From assembly GCF_022179545.1 (NCBI RefSeq), contig NZ_AP025518.1:4154001-4218000 (forward strand): 64,000 nucleotides of DNA, written 5' to 3'. This stretch comes from Mycolicibacterium fortuitum subsp. fortuitum (GTDB lineage: Bacteria; Actinomycetota; Actinomycetes; Mycobacteriales; Mycobacteriaceae). This document shows, piece by piece, positions 7,809-21,523 of this stretch. A program made the translations under genes and the position numbers. Positions within the stretch are counted from its first letter, which is position 1; each line of letters begins with the position of its first letter. Under the pieces are notes generated by a model, which worked only from the letters and a program-made list of their open reading frames with translations, was not told where the DNA came from and searched no databases.

Positions 7809-7836
7809 AACTGTGCACCCGCATTGAGATGTTCCC
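7809..7836 (-). promoter_or_regulatory. SigH/SigR-type promoter of the nitroreductase gene
   Basis: On the minus strand GGGAAC (complement of 7831-7836) is followed after 19 nt by GTT (complement of 7809-7811). This matches the SigH consensus GGAAC/T-N17-19-GTT. Position and known regulation of the orthologue agree. Confidence 0.6.
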
Positions 7837-8042
7837 GATGCCGGTAACTATCCGGGGACCGTTTACGACAACAATGGTGGTTGACCTCTCGGCAAGCATG
7901 TCGATGTCACGGCAGCAGCACAGGAAACGCATAGTGCACGAATTTTTACCGAAACGTGTTGTTCCTGTGACCCTGGTAAACCACTGTTGCCCAAGTGAGC
8001 AGAGCGATCAAAGGGTTCTGCGTGATAGCTGAGGAGCTCAAC

Positions 8043-8450
8043 ATGGCCGCTCGTTCCTTCCTGGCAGCCGTAGGCGCCGTCACCGCCGCTCTCGCGCTGG
8101 CAGTTCCGGCGCAGGCCGATCCGGTGCCGGTCCCGACCGATCCGACGACCGACAGTTCGTTTTTGAACGCCCTGAACAACGCCGGGGTCGGTTACGGCGA
8201 TCCGACCACCGCTGTCCAGATGGGCCAGGACGTGTGTCCGATGCTGGTAGAGCCCGGCAAGGACTTCGCCTCGGTGGCCTCCCAGATGCGCGGGGACGGC
8301 GGCATGTCCCCGCAGATGGCGTCCTTCTTCACCGGCATCGCCATCCAGATGTACTGCCCGCAGATGATGTCGTCGATCGGCGACGGTTCGATCCTGAACA
8401 ACCTCGGCGCGCTCAACGGACTTGCCGGGATGGCCGGCTTCCCCCAGTAG
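8043..8450 (+). CDS. Secreted DUF732-domain protein
   Basis: A 135-aa exported protein of unknown function. The start chosen is ATG 8043, with GAGGAG seven bases upstream, rather than an in-frame start at 7995. Residues 1-25 form a Sec signal peptide ending in an A-Q-A cleavage site. The mature part is a DUF732 domain: an FLNALNNAGV-type motif, then two conserved cysteines, one in QDVCPML and one in MYCPQM, likely disulphide-bonded outside the cell. It is followed 38 bp later by pepN, so co-transcription is possible. Confidence 0.82.
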   Translation: MAARSFLAAVGAVTAALALAVPAQADPVPVPTDPTTDSSFLNALNNAGVGYGDPTTAVQMGQDVCPMLVEPGKDFASVASQMRGDGGMSPQMASFFTGIAIQMYCPQMMSSIGDGSILNNLGALNGLAGMAGFPQ

Positions 8451-8488
8451 GCCGGGTCCCGCCGACGTCCAGCCACTAGGTTGGACGC

Positions 8489-11434
<2,946 letters not shown>

Positions 11435-11505
11435 ACGCGCGTTCTTGACGCGCTATGTGGAGATCCGCAACAGCCTGACGGTTGAACCGGGTCACTGAAT
11501 GCAGC

Positions 11506-11543
11506 GAGCGTGTGTGATCGTCGGTTGACGATCACACACGCTC
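11506..11543. terminator. 17-bp perfect hairpin between convergent genes
   Basis: Arms 11506-11522 and 11527-11543 are exact complements with a 4-nt loop (GGTT). It lies between the HNH gene stop and the convergent DUF5130 gene stop at 11566, so it could terminate both transcripts. Its GAGCGTGTGTGATC arm resembles the GAGTGTGCGTGTC arm of the hairpin at 11087. Confidence 0.7.
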
Positions 11544-11565
11544 ACAGTGCGTATGTTGAGGACGA

Positions 11566-12036
11566 TCAGGCAGGCGAAACGCCGGCCGACAGCACGCGCA
11601 CGGCGCTGATCAGCCCGTCGATCAAGTTGCCTTCCTTGAACGAGGCGGCAGCTGCCGAGACGCCCAGCGGAGCGGCTTCCTCGATGCCACGGCCCTTGAC
11701 GTCGGCACCGTAGACCACCTCGATGGCGTGCTGGTCGGGTGAGACCGCAAGCAGGACCGCGTTGTTGGGCGTGGGCACCTTGGCCAGGATTTCGCGTGCC
11801 GTGGCCGCGGTGTCGGTGCCCAGCGGGCCGATGTAGACCGCGAAACGCGCCTTGGCCGCCCGCGAGCCGTACTTCATCGCGTCGTCGAGGACGACGAGAT
11901 CCATCGTCGGGAACGGGTAGTGCACCGACAGCTCACCGGGTTCGGTGACGCCGGAGATCCGGCCGCTGTAGGTCAGCGCATAACCGTAGGGAAGGTCGAC
12001 GTCTTTCGTCGCGACTGCGACTTCACCACTTGCCAC
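11566..12036 (-). CDS. DUF5130 family protein (Rv2468c-like)
   Basis: A 156-aa cytosolic-looking protein with no transmembrane segment. It has an alpha/beta pattern reminiscent of the TPM domain: [26 protein letters not shown], then a [17 protein letters not shown] strand pair. Function unknown. It overlaps the preceding ctaJ gene by 14 bp, so the two are translationally linked, which hints at a role connected with the respiratory oxidase. The order matches M. tuberculosis Rv2468c. Confidence 0.8.
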   Translation of the reverse strand: MASGEVAVATKDVDLPYGYALTYSGRISGVTEPGELSVHYPFPTMDLVVLDDAMKYGSRAAKARFAVYIGPLGTDTAATAREILAKVPTPNNAVLLAVSPDQHAIEVVYGADVKGRGIEEAAPLGVSAAAASFKEGNLIDGLISAVRVLSAGVSPA

Positions 12037-12256
12037 TTGCGCCGCCTCCGATCGTCACGCCGTGCGAATCATGCCCGCCATGCCCGTGATCCTGCGGCTC
12101 CTCGGCAGCCCACAGGATGGGCTCGTGGGTCCACGGATCGGACATCTTGTAGGTGTCCGGGTGCGGTCCCTTGCGGGGCAGGTAGATCAACGCCAAGACC
12201 ACGAACAACACCAGCGGAACCCCTCCGAGGAGGGAATGGGTAAGTGCTGTGCTCAC
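12023..12256 (-). CDS. ctaJ: aa3-type cytochrome oxidase accessory subunit CtaJ
   Basis: A 77-aa single-pass membrane protein. A hydrophobic helix at about residues 8-27 ([18 protein letters not shown]) is followed by the conserved [26 protein letters not shown] stretch and a His/Gly-rich tail. This pattern is that of CtaJ, a small extra subunit seen in structures of the mycobacterial bc1-aa3 supercomplex. I take GTG 12256 as the start; TTG 12262 is also in frame. It is too short for many gene callers. Its tail overlaps the DUF5130 start. Confidence 0.78.
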   Translation of the reverse strand: MSTALTHSLLGGVPLVLFVVLALIYLPRKGPHPDTYKMSDPWTHEPILWAAEEPQDHGHGGHDSHGVTIGGGASGKW

Positions 12257-12315
12257 GCGCAAACCGTATCAGCCGCAATGCACCGGCGCGCCGAGAGTGC
12301 CCGGCAAGTCGGACC

Positions 12316-12960
12316 TCACGCCGCACCCTCACCGAGATAGCGCACCCAGGCCGGGTCGAGCTCCTTGATCGTCGACAGCAGCCGCCAGTGCTGCCCTTTC
12401 GGCGGCATCGGTACGCACCGCAGCGACCAGCCCAGTTCGGCCAGCAGCCGATCGGCCTTGCGGTGGTTGCACGGCCCGCACGCCGCCACACAGTTCTCCC
12501 AGGAATGCTCGCCGCCACGGCTGCGCGGGATCACGTGATCGACGGTGTCGGCCCGCCCTCCGCAGTACGCACAGCGGAAGCGGTCGCGGTGCATGAGTGC
12601 CGCCCGGGTCATCGGTATGCGGGCCCGGTACGGCACTCGCACGAACGTGCGCAGCCGGATCACCGAGGGCACCACGATGGTGCGGGTCGCCGAATGGATG
12701 ACCGGTCCCGACGGGTCGTCGTGCACGACGTCGGCTTTGCCGCACATCACCATGATCACCGCGCGCCGTAGTGGAAGCGCGGTCAGCGGTTCATAGGTGG
12801 AGTTGAGCAGCAGAACCCGGCGGCGTCCCCACAGGGACGCATCGGGCGCGGCCGTGGGAAGTACCTCGACGCTGTGCAGAGGGCGATTTGGCACATGGGG
12901 TCCCGATGGGCCGGGTAATGGGCCGGTCCGTCGCGTATGGCTTTTTTTGCTGTGCGCCAT
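12316..12960 (-). CDS. HNH endonuclease family protein (Rv2469c-like)
   Basis: A 214-aa protein conserved at this position in mycobacteria. The start chosen is ATG 12960, with GGAGG six bases upstream; an earlier in-frame start at 12987 would add nine residues. The C-terminal half holds a full HNH/zinc-ribbon: CAYC, DHVIPRSRGGEHSWEN, then CGPC-NHRK. The N-terminal half (VLLLNSTYEPLTALPLRRAVIMV) is the conserved domain that accompanies HNH in this family. Basic N-terminus. The substrate is not known. It leads the gene pair ctaJ-DUF5130 with a 59-bp gap and is divergent from glbO. Confidence 0.85.
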   Translation of the reverse strand: MAHSKKSHTRRTGPLPGPSGPHVPNRPLHSVEVLPTAAPDASLWGRRRVLLLNSTYEPLTALPLRRAVIMVMCGKADVVHDDPSGPVIHSATRTIVVPSVIRLRTFVRVPYRARIPMTRAALMHRDRFRCAYCGGRADTVDHVIPRSRGGEHSWENCVAACGPCNHRKADRLLAELGWSLRCVPMPPKGQHWRLLSTIKELDPAWVRYLGEGAA

Positions 12961-13104
12961 GGAGCCTCCGAGGAGACAGTCCACCACGGATCACTGCAAT
13001 ACGCACGAAAATTCTTCGGGTGTTCGCAGGTCAGTCCAATGAACAGGAGGTGACCAGGCCGCCGTGACCGGCCCCGACGCCCCTTGCGGCCACAATGGAC
13101 CACA

Positions 13105-13509
13105 ATGAGTGACGTGACGCAGGTGCAGCGATCTTTCTACGACGAAGTCGGGGGCCACGAGACATTCGCAGCGATCGTGTCGCGGTTCTACCAGCTGGTG
13201 CGCGAGGACGAGATCCTGCTGCCGCTGTACCCCGAGGACGACATCGACGGCGCCGAGGAGCGGCTCCGCATGTTCCTCGAGCAGTATTGGGGCGGTCCCA
13301 GGACGTACTCCGACCAGCGCGGTCATCCTCGGCTGCGGATGCGGCACGCCCCGTTCCGGATCGGCTACCTCGAGCGCGACGCGTGGCTGCGCTGCATGCA
13401 CACCGCGGTGGCCTCGATCGACTCGCAGACCCTCGACGACCCGCACCGCCGCGCGCTGCTGGATTATCTGGAAATGGCCGCCGACTCGATGGTCAACTCG
13501 GCGTTCTGA
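13105..13509 (+). CDS. glbO: Truncated hemoglobin O (group II)
   Basis: A 134-aa heme protein of the 2-on-2 globin fold, associated with O2/peroxide chemistry near the respiratory membrane. Diagnostic residues: B10 Tyr29, CD1 Tyr42, proximal His81 in RMRHAPF, and G8 Trp94 in RDAWLRC. ATG 13105 is used; the in-frame start at 13084 would add seven unconserved residues. The stop is 1 bp before the aglA start, so the two are probably co-transcribed, as for Rv2470-Rv2471. Confidence 0.96.
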   Translation: MSDVTQVQRSFYDEVGGHETFAAIVSRFYQLVREDEILLPLYPEDDIDGAEERLRMFLEQYWGGPRTYSDQRGHPRLRMRHAPFRIGYLERDAWLRCMHTAVASIDSQTLDDPHRRALLDYLEMAADSMVNSAF

Positions 13510-13510
13510 C

Positions 13511-15058
13511 ATGCGCCGGTGGTGGGCGGACGCGGTTTTCTACCAGGTCTATCCCCGCTCGTTCGCCGACAGCAACGGCGACGGGGTCGGTGACCTCGAC
13601 GGGGTGCGCGCCGGGCTGGACTATCTGGCGGCGCTCGGGGTCGACGCCTTGTGGCTCAACCCGGTGATGGTGTCGCCGATGGCCGACCACGGCTATGACG
13701 TCGCCGACCCCCGCGATGTCGATCCCCTGTTCGGTGATCTGGAGGCGTTGGACCGGCTGCTCGCCGCCGCCCACGCCCGCGGCATCCGGATCACGATGGA
13801 CCTGGTCCCCAACCACACCAGCTCGGCGCACCCGTGGTTCGTGGAAGCGCTGGCCGATCCACGTCGACGCGACCGCTACATCTTCCGCGACGGCCGGGGC
13901 CCGCATGGTGACACGCCGCCCAACAACTGGCTGTCGGTGTTCGGCGGCCCGGCCTGGACCCGCGTCGCCGAGCCTGACGGCGCGCCCGGCCAGTGGTATC
14001 TGCACCTGTTCGATCCGGCCCAGCCCGACCTGAACTGGAACCACCCCGAGGTCTTCGAGGATCTCGAGAAGACGCTGCGGTTCTGGCTGGACCGCGGGAT
14101 CGACGGATTTCGCATCGACGTGGCCCACGGCATGGCCAAGCCGCCCGAGCTGCCGGACATGGCGGTCACCGACACCGCACTGCTGCGCAACAGTGACGAC
14201 GACCCGCGATTCGACAACGACAGCGTGCATGACATTCACCGGTTCATCCGCACGGTCTTGGACGACTATCCCGACGCGGTGGCCGTCGGCGAGGTGTGGG
14301 TGCACGGCAATGAACGTTTCGCCAGGTATCTGCGTCCCGACGAGCTGCATCTGGGCTTCAATTTCCGTCTGGTGCAAGCAGATTTCGACGCCGCAGAAGT
14401 CCACGACGCGATCGACAACGCGATCGCCGCGGCGGACCTTGCGGGGGCGACGCCGACCTGGACGCTGTCCAACCACGACGTGGAACGTGAGGTCACCCGC
14501 TACGGCGGCGGGGCCCGAGGGTTGGCCAGGGCGCGGGCGATGGCTCTGGTGATGCTGGCCTTGCCGGGAGCGGTGTTCGTCTACAACGGTGAGGAACTCG
14601 GGCTTCCCAATGTCGATCTGCCCGATGAGGCGCTCCAGGATCCGGTGTGGGAACGCTCGGGTCACACCGAGCGTGGGCGTGACGGCTGCCGGGTGCCGAT
14701 GCCGTGGTCCGGCAATGCGCCGCCGTTCGGGTTCTCCTCGACTGCCGAGACCTGGCTACCGATGCCGGCCGAGTGGGCGGCGTTGACGGTGCAGCGCCAG
14801 CAGACGGAGCCGGGGTCCACGCTGGGGTTCTACCGCCGGGCCATCCAACTGCGCGCCGGCCGCGCGGAATTCGCCGGCAGCCGGATCCAGCTGGAAAACT
14901 CTGGCGAGGTGCTGACGCTGCGGCGCGAAGGCGGTCTGACGTGTGTGCTCAACACGGGCGCCGGGCCCGCGGTGTTGCCGGCCGGCGAGGTACTGCTGAG
15001 CAGCGGCGAATTGACCGACGGCATCCTCGGTCCGGACAGCGCGGTGTGGCTGGTCTAG
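13511..15058 (+). CDS. aglA: Alpha-glucosidase, glycoside hydrolase family 13
   Basis: A 515-aa TIM-barrel hydrolase acting on alpha-1,4/1,6-linked oligosaccharides (oligo-1,6-glucosidase/alpha-glucosidase subgroup). The four GH13 regions are intact: DLVPNH; GFRID with nucleophile D203; AVGEVW with acid/base E261; and SNHD with transition-state stabiliser D323. No signal peptide, so intracellular; a role in glycogen or trehalose turnover is likely. It starts 1 bp after glbO and converges with the immunity-like gene 23 bp downstream. Confidence 0.93.
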   Translation: MRRWWADAVFYQVYPRSFADSNGDGVGDLDGVRAGLDYLAALGVDALWLNPVMVSPMADHGYDVADPRDVDPLFGDLEALDRLLAAAHARGIRITMDLVPNHTSSAHPWFVEALADPRRRDRYIFRDGRGPHGDTPPNNWLSVFGGPAWTRVAEPDGAPGQWYLHLFDPAQPDLNWNHPEVFEDLEKTLRFWLDRGIDGFRIDVAHGMAKPPELPDMAVTDTALLRNSDDDPRFDNDSVHDIHRFIRTVLDDYPDAVAVGEVWVHGNERFARYLRPDELHLGFNFRLVQADFDAAEVHDAIDNAIAAADLAGATPTWTLSNHDVEREVTRYGGGARGLARARAMALVMLALPGAVFVYNGEELGLPNVDLPDEALQDPVWERSGHTERGRDGCRVPMPWSGNAPPFGFSSTAETWLPMPAEWAALTVQRQQTEPGSTLGFYRRAIQLRAGRAEFAGSRIQLENSGEVLTLRREGGLTCVLNTGAGPAVLPAGEVLLSSGELTDGILGPDSAVWLV

Positions 15059-15081
15059 TTCTCCGCCGAGCCCAGGGAGAA

Positions 15082-15609
15082 TCAGCGCCGCAGTGAACTG
15101 TCCAGCTCCGACATCAGTTGGGCCACACGGCTCTTGCCGGTCGGGGCCGGCGGGTATCGACGGAGCACATCGATCAAGGCCGGCGAGGCGCGCCGGCGAG
15201 CCCGCTGCAGCACCCGGTCGGCCTCGGCAGGATCGTCACCACCGTCGATCTCGGATATCCGTGCGGCATTCGCCGCCGCTCGCAGGATATGGCCGACCTG
15301 ATGGCCTTTGGCGATGGGATGCAGGTAAGCCGCCGAGGCGGCATCCCCGGCCGCCTGCGCGGCCAGGCGCGCGACTTCGGTCGGGGCTTCCGAAGCCGCT
15401 CGGTGTGCGTCCAGTGAGGCGACGCGCTGCGTCTTGGACCTGGGTGCACCATCAACGAACTGCCATGCGGCGGCGATCGCGGATCGCGGTCGAGGATCTC
15501 GGGGACGAATGTCCTCGAACACCGCAAGCACCTCTTCTGCGGTTTCCGCCACATAACGTGCGACGACCCGCAATTCGTCCACGGTCAAGTCGAAGTCACC
15601 CGATGGCAT
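15082..15609 (-). CDS. Putative immunity protein, Imm5-like
   Basis: A 175-aa helical, alanine-rich soluble protein. The pattern ...TVDELRVVARYVAETAEEVLAVFE, RPRSAIAAAWQF, AAGDAASAAYLHP and ending VLRRYPPAP is what I recognise from the Imm-5-like putative immunity proteins of actinobacteria and polymorphic-toxin loci. No toxin gene lies next to it. It follows the Rv2474c-like gene by 15 bp at the end of the gdh operon. Family recognition is from memory and the function is unproven. Confidence 0.6.
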   Translation of the reverse strand: MPSGDFDLTVDELRVVARYVAETAEEVLAVFEDIRPRDPRPRSAIAAAWQFVDGAPRSKTQRVASLDAHRAASEAPTEVARLAAQAAGDAASAAYLHPIAKGHQVGHILRAAANAARISEIDGGDDPAEADRVLQRARRRASPALIDVLRRYPPAPTGKSRVAQLMSELDSSLRR

Positions 15610-15624
15610 GTGCAGGAACCGAAA

Positions 15625-16278
15625 TCAACTCAGGATCAGGGCGGTGCTCTCGCGGTGCCGGTACACCGAGCCGAACCTCGCGTCGATGCGAAGCCACGAC
15701 GGATGGGCGCGGACCCGGACGATTTCGTCTTCGGTCACCTCGTTGCCGGTCTGCGGCAGAAAACCCATGGCAGTCAATGCGAAAACACATCGCATGGGCA
15801 CCCCGACGGTGAAATCGCCTGCGCTGACCGCGATCACCTCCTGGTCCAACAGCGATGCCGGCGGACCGTGGGCGCTGCCGTGTTCGCGGGCCAGTGCGCC
15901 GCCCTGCTGTGCCAGGTCGAGCATCACCCGTGCGGGGACGTCGTCGAGGTGGACGAAGCCGTCGTCGGGCGGCAGTCCACCACGCCAGGCCGAGTCCATC
16001 GGGAAGCCCGGGTCGACGTAACCGTCTGCCGCGGTGGACAAGCCGGCCGCCAGGGCGTCGGCTCCGGCGGACAGATCCGACGGGCGTACCCGACCGCTCA
16101 CCACCCGGCTGGCCAGCACCTCCAACCCGGTCGCCACCCACGCCACCGTCGCTCCGGCGCGCTCACGCAACCTGACCACGGCGGCGTCGTCCAATCGCAG
16201 CGCGCGGTCGAGGAAAGTCGCGAGATCCGCACGATCTCGCGGATCGTCGACCCACAGACCGCGTTCGGAGGCGGTCAT
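15625..16278 (-). CDS. Conserved mycobacterial protein (Rv2474c-like)
   Basis: A 217-aa soluble protein of unknown function. The N-terminus has a helical segment rich in Asp/Arg (DRADLATFLDRALRLDDAAVVRLRER), a GLP-D-GFVHLDDVP loop near the middle, and a hydrophobic GVPMRCVFALTAMGFLP segment about 50 residues before the end. No signal peptide or metal motif. The start overlaps the thioesterase stop (ATGA), so it is the third gene in the gdh unit; the same order exists in M. tuberculosis Rv2476c-Rv2474c. Confidence 0.8.
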   Translation of the reverse strand: MTASERGLWVDDPRDRADLATFLDRALRLDDAAVVRLRERAGATVAWVATGLEVLASRVVSGRVRPSDLSAGADALAAGLSTAADGYVDPGFPMDSAWRGGLPPDDGFVHLDDVPARVMLDLAQQGGALAREHGSAHGPPASLLDQEVIAVSAGDFTVGVPMRCVFALTAMGFLPQTGNEVTEDEIVRVRAHPSWLRIDARFGSVYRHRESTALILS

Positions 16279-16682
16279 CGCAGATAACTCTCCAGATAGC
16301 CGCGCTGCTCGGGCGTCAGGCGTTCCAGTCGTTGCTCCCCGATGTGTACCGCCGCCAGCTGGGTCTCGCCGATCACCGACGGCTTGGAGTCGGGTGCGGC
16401 ATTGACCGAGCGCACCTCATAGCCGATGGTGAAGTCGACCGCGCGCACCCGCTTGGACCACATGGTCACCTGCAGCGGTGAGTCGACGAGCCGCAACTGC
16501 CCCTTGTAGCTGATATTCACCTCGGCGATCAACAGGCCGATGGTGTCGATCGTGGCGCCGAAGGGTTCCCGCAGGAACGGGATCCGGGCCTCTTCGAGAA
16601 TCGTCACCATCGTGGCGTGATTGATGTGCTGGTACATGTCGATGTCCGACCAGCGCACATGCACCGGCGTTGTGAAGCTCAC
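16275..16682 (-). CDS. Acyl-CoA thioesterase, 4HBT hotdog fold (Rv2475c-like)
   Basis: A 135-aa hotdog-fold thioesterase. The signature W-S-D13-x-D15-x3-H19-x-N21 and following E in TILEEAR are the catalytic and substrate-binding elements of the 4-hydroxybenzoyl-CoA thioesterase family. It starts with GTG inside a GTGA overlap with the gdh stop and ends in an ATGA overlap with the next gene, so all three are coupled. The acyl substrate is unknown. Confidence 0.88.
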   Translation of the reverse strand: MSFTTPVHVRWSDIDMYQHINHATMVTILEEARIPFLREPFGATIDTIGLLIAEVNISYKGQLRLVDSPLQVTMWSKRVRAVDFTIGYEVRSVNAAPDSKPSVIGETQLAAVHIGEQRLERLTPEQRGYLESYLR

Positions 16683-19600
16683 GCAGTTGTTCCCGTTCCA
16701 CTCGTTCGTGTCATGCTGCGGATCTGCCGTGCCGCCACAGACAGCGTTGCCAGATCCTGTTCACCATCTTCGTATATCTCGGCCAGCGTGCGGCGGGCGC
16801 GGGTCACCCGGGAGCTGTTGGTCAGCTCCCACTCGGCGATTTTCTCCTCGCCGGTCTCTTCTGGTTCGCCGACTGCGAGCACGTCGAAGCACAGGGCCCG
16901 CAGCGAACCGTAGATGTCGTCACGAATCGCCAACCGCGCCAGGGAATGCCAGCGATCGTCGCGGCTCAGCCGGGACACGGCGGTGAGTAGCCCGTCGGAA
17001 CCGAGGTGGTCCATCAGCGCGAAGTACGTGTCGGCAACTTCGGCCGCGTCGCGGTCAACGATGTCGGAGATGTCGATCACGTCGAGCAGGCTGTACTGAT
17101 AAAGCCCGGTCGCCACGGCGTACGCCAAATCGTTGGGCACGCCCTGCGCGGCGAACTCCCCGGCTTCCTTGGCCACGATCGCCTTGTCGTCTCCGCGCAG
17201 CCACTGCGCCATGTCCGGCCGTAGGGCCGCCACTTTCGCAGCGAACCGATTGATCTCGGCGCCGACGGCCAATGGTTGTGGCCGGTAGTTGAGCAGCCAG
17301 CGCCCGGCACGGTCGACCAGCCGGCGCAGGTCCAGCGTCATCCGGTCGGTGACGGCCACGGGCACTCCGGCGTCTCCGGCAGCCTGGATCTGGCGCCACA
17401 CGTCACCGATCCCGAAGATGGCGTCGGTGGCGACGTAGCTGCGCACCGCGTCGACCGGGCCGACACCGACATCCTCGGTGATGCGGTAGGCGTAGCTGAT
17501 CCCGCTGGTGTCGACGAGGTCGTTCACCAGCATGGTGGTGACGATCTCCCGCCGCAGCTGGTGCGACCGGATTTCGGCGGGGAACTGTTCGCGCAGCCTC
17601 TCGGGGAAGTACTGCGGCAGCCGGGCCGCGAACACCTCCTGATCGGGCAGGTCACTGGCCAGTACGTCGTCTTTGAGGTTGAGCTTGACGTGGGCCATCA
17701 ACGTGGCCAATTCCGGTGAGGTCAAACCGATTCCCGCGTCGGATCGGCGCCGGATCTCCTTCTCCGAGGGCAACGCCTCCAACTCTCGATTGAGCCCCCG
17801 GTTGGCCACGAACTCCTTGATCATCCGGGCGTGCACCGAGAGCATGCTGGCGGCGTTGGCGCGGCTGGTGCCCATCAGGTCGTTCTGGTGCTTGTTGTCG
17901 GTCAACACCAGTGACCCGACCTCGTCGGTCATCGACAACAACAGGCCCGTGCGTTCCTGCGCGCTGACCTTCTCGGCGGTGACCAGCGAGTCGATCAGGA
18001 TCTTGATGTTGACCTCGTGGTCCGAACAGTCGACACCCGCGGAGTTGTCCAGAGCGTCGGTGTTGATCCGGCCGCCGGCCAAGTCGAATTCGATACGGCC
18101 CAGCGAGGTCACGCCGAGGTTGCCGCCCTCGCCGATCACCTTGGCGCGCACTTCGTTTCCGCACACCCGGATCTGGTCGTTGGCGCGGTCACCGACGTCG
18201 GCCTCGGTCTCGGCCTTCACGTAGGTGCCGATGCCGCCGTTCCACAGCAGATCGACCGGCGCCTTGAGAACGGACTTCATCAATGCCGGCGGCGTGAGTT
18301 CCTCGATGTCACCGTCGATGCCGAGCGCGGCACGAACCTGCGGGCTGATGGGAATGGACTTCTGCTGCCTGCTGTAGACGCCGCCGCCCTCGCTGATCAG
18401 CGCGGCGTCGTAGTCTTCCCAACTGGACCGCGGCAGGTCGAACAAGCGCTTGCGTTCCGCCCAGGACGCGGCCGCGTCGGGGTTGGGATCGAGGAAGATG
18501 TGGCGGTGGTCGAAGGCGGCGATCAGCCGGATGTGCTTCGAGAGCAGCATGCCGTTGCCGAACACGTCACCGCTCATGTCGCCGACGCCGACGACGGTGA
18601 AGTCCTGGCTCTGGGTATCCACCCCCATCTCCCGGAAGTGCCGTTTCACCGACTCCCAGGCGCCCTTGGCCGTGATGCCCATGGCCTTGTGGTCGTATCC
18701 GATGGAGCCGCCCGAGGCGAAGGCGTCACCCAACCAGAAGCCGTAGGACTTGGCGACTTCGTTGGCGATGTCGGAGAACGTGGCCGTGCCCTTGTCGGCG
18801 GCGACCACCAGATAGGCGTCCTCCCCGTCGCGACGCACCACTTCCGGTGGGGTGACGACGGCACCGGTTCCCTTGTCGACATTGTCGGTCACGTCGAGCA
18901 ATCCGGAGATGAAAAGCTGGTAGCACGCAACGCCTTCGGCGCGGGTCGCTTCGCGGTCGACGGTCGCGTCCCCGGTCGGCTCGGGAGGCCGCTTGACCAC
19001 GAACCCGCCCTTGGCCCCGACCGGCACGATGACGGCGTTCTTCACGGCCTGGGCCTTGACCAGGCCGAGGATCTCGGTGCGGAAGTCTTCGCGACGGTCC
19101 GACCAGCGCAACCCACCACGAGCCACATAGCCGAACCGCAGGTGCACACCCTCCACCCGGGGTGAGTAGACGAAGATCTCGAACTTCGGCCGCGGCAGCG
19201 GCAGCTCGTTGATCAGACCGGGATTCAGTTTCATCGCCACCACGCCGCGTTGCCGCGCCGAATTTGGGTGCTGCACAAAGTAATTGGTGCGCAAAGTGGC
19301 CTGAATAAGAGTGGCGAACGCACGCAGCACCCGGTCGGTGTCGAGGCTCACCAGAGCGTCGATGTCTTCGGCCACGGCCGCGGCTGCCCCCTGGGCATCC
19401 CGGGTTCCCTCGGTGTCCTCAGACGGATCGAACAGCGCCTCGAACAGCTGCACCAGCGATTGGGTGGTGTGCGGATTCTCGTTGACCACCGATTCGATGT
19501 GCGACTGGCTGTAAGGAAAACCGGCCTGCCGCAGGTACTTCGCGTAGGCCCTCAGGATCACCACCTGCTGCCAGGTCAGTCCGGCGCGCAGCACCAGTTC

Positions 19601-21523
19601 GTTGAACCGGTCCACCTCGACCCAGCCGTGCCAGATCGCGGTCACCGCATCGGCGAATCGCTGGGCCGTGGCCTCGCGTGACGCCGCATCGGGGGCGTCA
19701 GGGATGCTGCGTTGGCGGACGACCTTGAACTGGTAGATCCAGACCGGCAGACCGTCGGCCCGGGTCACCGTGTACGGGCGTTCCTCGAGCACCACCACGC
19801 CCATCGACTGCAGCATCGGCAGCAGCTCACTCAGCGAGGCCGACTGCCCGCCCAGGTACCAGGTGAGCTGGGCGACGCCGTCGTCAACGCCCTCGGCGAA
19901 TACCAGCTTCACCGAATTGTCGTGCAGCGCTTCGATGATCGCGATGTCGGCGATGGCGTTCGCCGGTGCGACGGCCTGCTTGTAGTCCTCCGGGAAGGCC
20001 GACGCATAGTGCTCGACGGCCGCTGGGCTGAGCGCGGCGTCGGCGGCCGCACTGGTCAACCGGTCACCCCAGTTGCGGGTGGCCTCGGTAAGCAGGTTCT
20101 GGATCCGGTTCTCGTTCTCGGTGGACGTGTCCACGGTGTGCGCAGTGGCGCCGTCGGGTAGGCGAACGATGAAATGGACTACCGCCCAGGGCGATTCGCT
20201 GACCCGAGCCGAGTAGTCGATACTCTCACCGCCGAGCTCGCGCACCAGGATGGCCTGCATCTCCAACCGCACCGCGGTGGTGTAGCGATCTCGGGGCAGG
20301 TACACCAGGCACGACACGAAGTGCGCCAGCTGGTCCGCACGCAAGAACAGCAGGGTGCGTCGTCGCGAGCCCAGATCGACGACGGTCAGCGCCATGTCCA
20401 GCAGCTGCTTGGAGCTCAGCGCGAACAACTCGGGACGCGGGATGGTCTGAACGATGTCACGCAGCAGCTGACCTGGATGGCTGGGATCGCGCCGCGCCAT
20501 GGCCAGCGCCTCCTCGACCCGCCGCGAGATCAACGGGATCTCCAGCACATTGGCGTTCATCGCGGCCACGGTGAACAGGCCGACAAAGCGGTGTTCGACC
20601 ACCTTGGCGCCGCTCTCACGGACCACCACGATGTACGGATTGGCGCCGTACCGCACATAGCTCGGCATGGTGGCCTGCGCCAGGACCATCAGGTCATCGG
20701 CTGCGGTCAGCGGCGGCAGCACGTCCTCGCGCAGCTTGAGCACACCGAGCCGGCTGGCCGGATCGACGGAGGCCTCTCCGTCGCTGATCGCGCACTGCTG
20801 GTAGCCGAGCAGTACGAAGTGCCCGTCGGACAACCAACGCAGGAGCGCGGCCACGTCCCTGCGGTCGGCATTGGGAAACCGGCCGTCGACGTCGGTGGCC
20901 ACATCGTTGGCCAGAGCATGCAGCGCCGCGCCCATCGCCGCGGAGTCCTGCCCGATCTGGCGGGCCTCGGCGAGCACGCCGGGCAACAGCCGGACCACCT
21001 CGGTGAGCGCGGAGCCGTCGGCGGCGCCGATCACCGGCACCAGGATCCAGCACTCGTCCACCCCGTCGCCTCCGGTGGCCTCGGCCGCGGGCCGGAAGTC
21101 CAGCAGGGTGCCGTCCGCGTCGCGACGCACCCGGAAGACCGGGTTCATGATGGCCGGGTAGGCGATGCCGTGCCGGTGCAGCAGCACCGTCACCGAGTCC
21201 ACCAGCATCGCCGCCTGCTCGGTGACGATCTGCAGGGCCGGGCCCGAATCGGCGTCGCCCGGATACACCTCGACCTTGGTCTGTCCCGGTGCCCGGTGGC
21301 TGCCCAGCGCATACTGGGCGGCCACCGTGCCGTCGGAGACCAGACGCTCGGCGACCCCGGCAGCTTGCGGGCCGGTGGCACCCATCCCGGAGCCGTCGGC
21401 CTGCGGAGCCCGGTAGGTGGACAGGAAAGCCACCGCGAGCCGGTGGACCGCCTCGGGCGGTGCCTGCGAACCAGCCATTTCGCTAATCCCCTGCCCTGAA
21501 ACAGCTCCCGGTTCGGCCGCCAT
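16679..21523 (-). CDS. gdh: NAD-specific glutamate dehydrogenase, large (180-kDa) type
   Basis: Catabolic NAD+-dependent glutamate dehydrogenase of about 1614 aa. It links glutamate to 2-oxoglutarate and ammonia, and in mycobacteria is restrained by phospho-dependent GarA. ACT-like and regulatory sequences fill the N-terminal half. The dehydrogenase core begins near [21 protein letters not shown], continues through [11 protein letters not shown] (catalytic lysine region), and is followed by the Rossmann part ([15 protein letters not shown]). ATG 21523 is chosen because AGGAGT precedes it; an earlier in-frame start at 21559 and a later ATG at 21478 exist. First gene of a 3-4 gene unit. Confidence 0.93.
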   Translation of the reverse strand: MAAEPGAVSGQGISEMAGSQAPPEAVHRLAVAFLSTYRAPQADGSGMGATGPQAAGVAERLVSDGTVAAQYALGSHRAPGQTKVEVYPGDADSGPALQIVTEQAAMLVDSVTVLLHRHGIAYPAIMNPVFRVRRDADGTLLDFRPAAEATGGDGVDECWILVPVIGAADGSALTEVVRLLPGVLAEARQIGQDSAAMGAALHALANDVATDVDGRFPNADRRDVAALLRWLSDGHFVLLGYQQCAISDGEASVDPASRLGVLKLREDVLPPLTAADDLMVLAQATMPSYVRYGANPYIVVVRESGAKVVEHRFVGLFTVAAMNANVLEIPLISRRVEEALAMARRDPSHPGQLLRDIVQTIPRPELFALSSKQLLDMALTVVDLGSRRRTLLFLRADQLAHFVSCLVYLPRDRYTTAVRLEMQAILVRELGGESIDYSARVSESPWAVVHFIVRLPDGATAHTVDTSTENENRIQNLLTEATRNWGDRLTSAAADAALSPAAVEHYASAFPEDYKQAVAPANAIADIAIIEALHDNSVKLVFAEGVDDGVAQLTWYLGGQSASLSELLPMLQSMGVVVLEERPYTVTRADGLPVWIYQFKVVRQRSIPDAPDAASREATAQRFADAVTAIWHGWVEVDRFNELVLRAGLTWQQVVILRAYAKYLRQAGFPYSQSHIESVVNENPHTTQSLVQLFEALFDPSEDTEGTRDAQGAAAAVAEDIDALVSLDTDRVLRAFATLIQATLRTNYFVQHPNSARQRGVVAMKLNPGLINELPLPRPKFEIFVYSPRVEGVHLRFGYVARGGLRWSDRREDFRTEILGLVKAQAVKNAVIVPVGAKGGFVVKRPPEPTGDATVDREATRAEGVACYQLFISGLLDVTDNVDKGTGAVVTPPEVVRRDGEDAYLVVAADKGTATFSDIANEVAKSYGFWLGDAFASGGSIGYDHKAMGITAKGAWESVKRHFREMGVDTQSQDFTVVGVGDMSGDVFGNGMLLSKHIRLIAAFDHRHIFLDPNPDAAASWAERKRLFDLPRSSWEDYDAALISEGGGVYSRQQKSIPISPQVRAALGIDGDIEELTPPALMKSVLKAPVDLLWNGGIGTYVKAETEADVGDRANDQIRVCGNEVRAKVIGEGGNLGVTSLGRIEFDLAGGRINTDALDNSAGVDCSDHEVNIKILIDSLVTAEKVSAQERTGLLLSMTDEVGSLVLTDNKHQNDLMGTSRANAASMLSVHARMIKEFVANRGLNRELEALPSEKEIRRRSDAGIGLTSPELATLMAHVKLNLKDDVLASDLPDQEVFAARLPQYFPERLREQFPAEIRSHQLRREIVTTMLVNDLVDTSGISYAYRITEDVGVGPVDAVRSYVATDAIFGIGDVWRQIQAAGDAGVPVAVTDRMTLDLRRLVDRAGRWLLNYRPQPLAVGAEINRFAAKVAALRPDMAQWLRGDDKAIVAKEAGEFAAQGVPNDLAYAVATGLYQYSLLDVIDISDIVDRDAAEVADTYFALMDHLGSDGLLTAVSRLSRDDRWHSLARLAIRDDIYGSLRALCFDVLAVGEPEETGEEKIAEWELTNSSRVTRARRTLAEIYEDGEQDLATLSVAARQIRSMTRTSGTGTTA

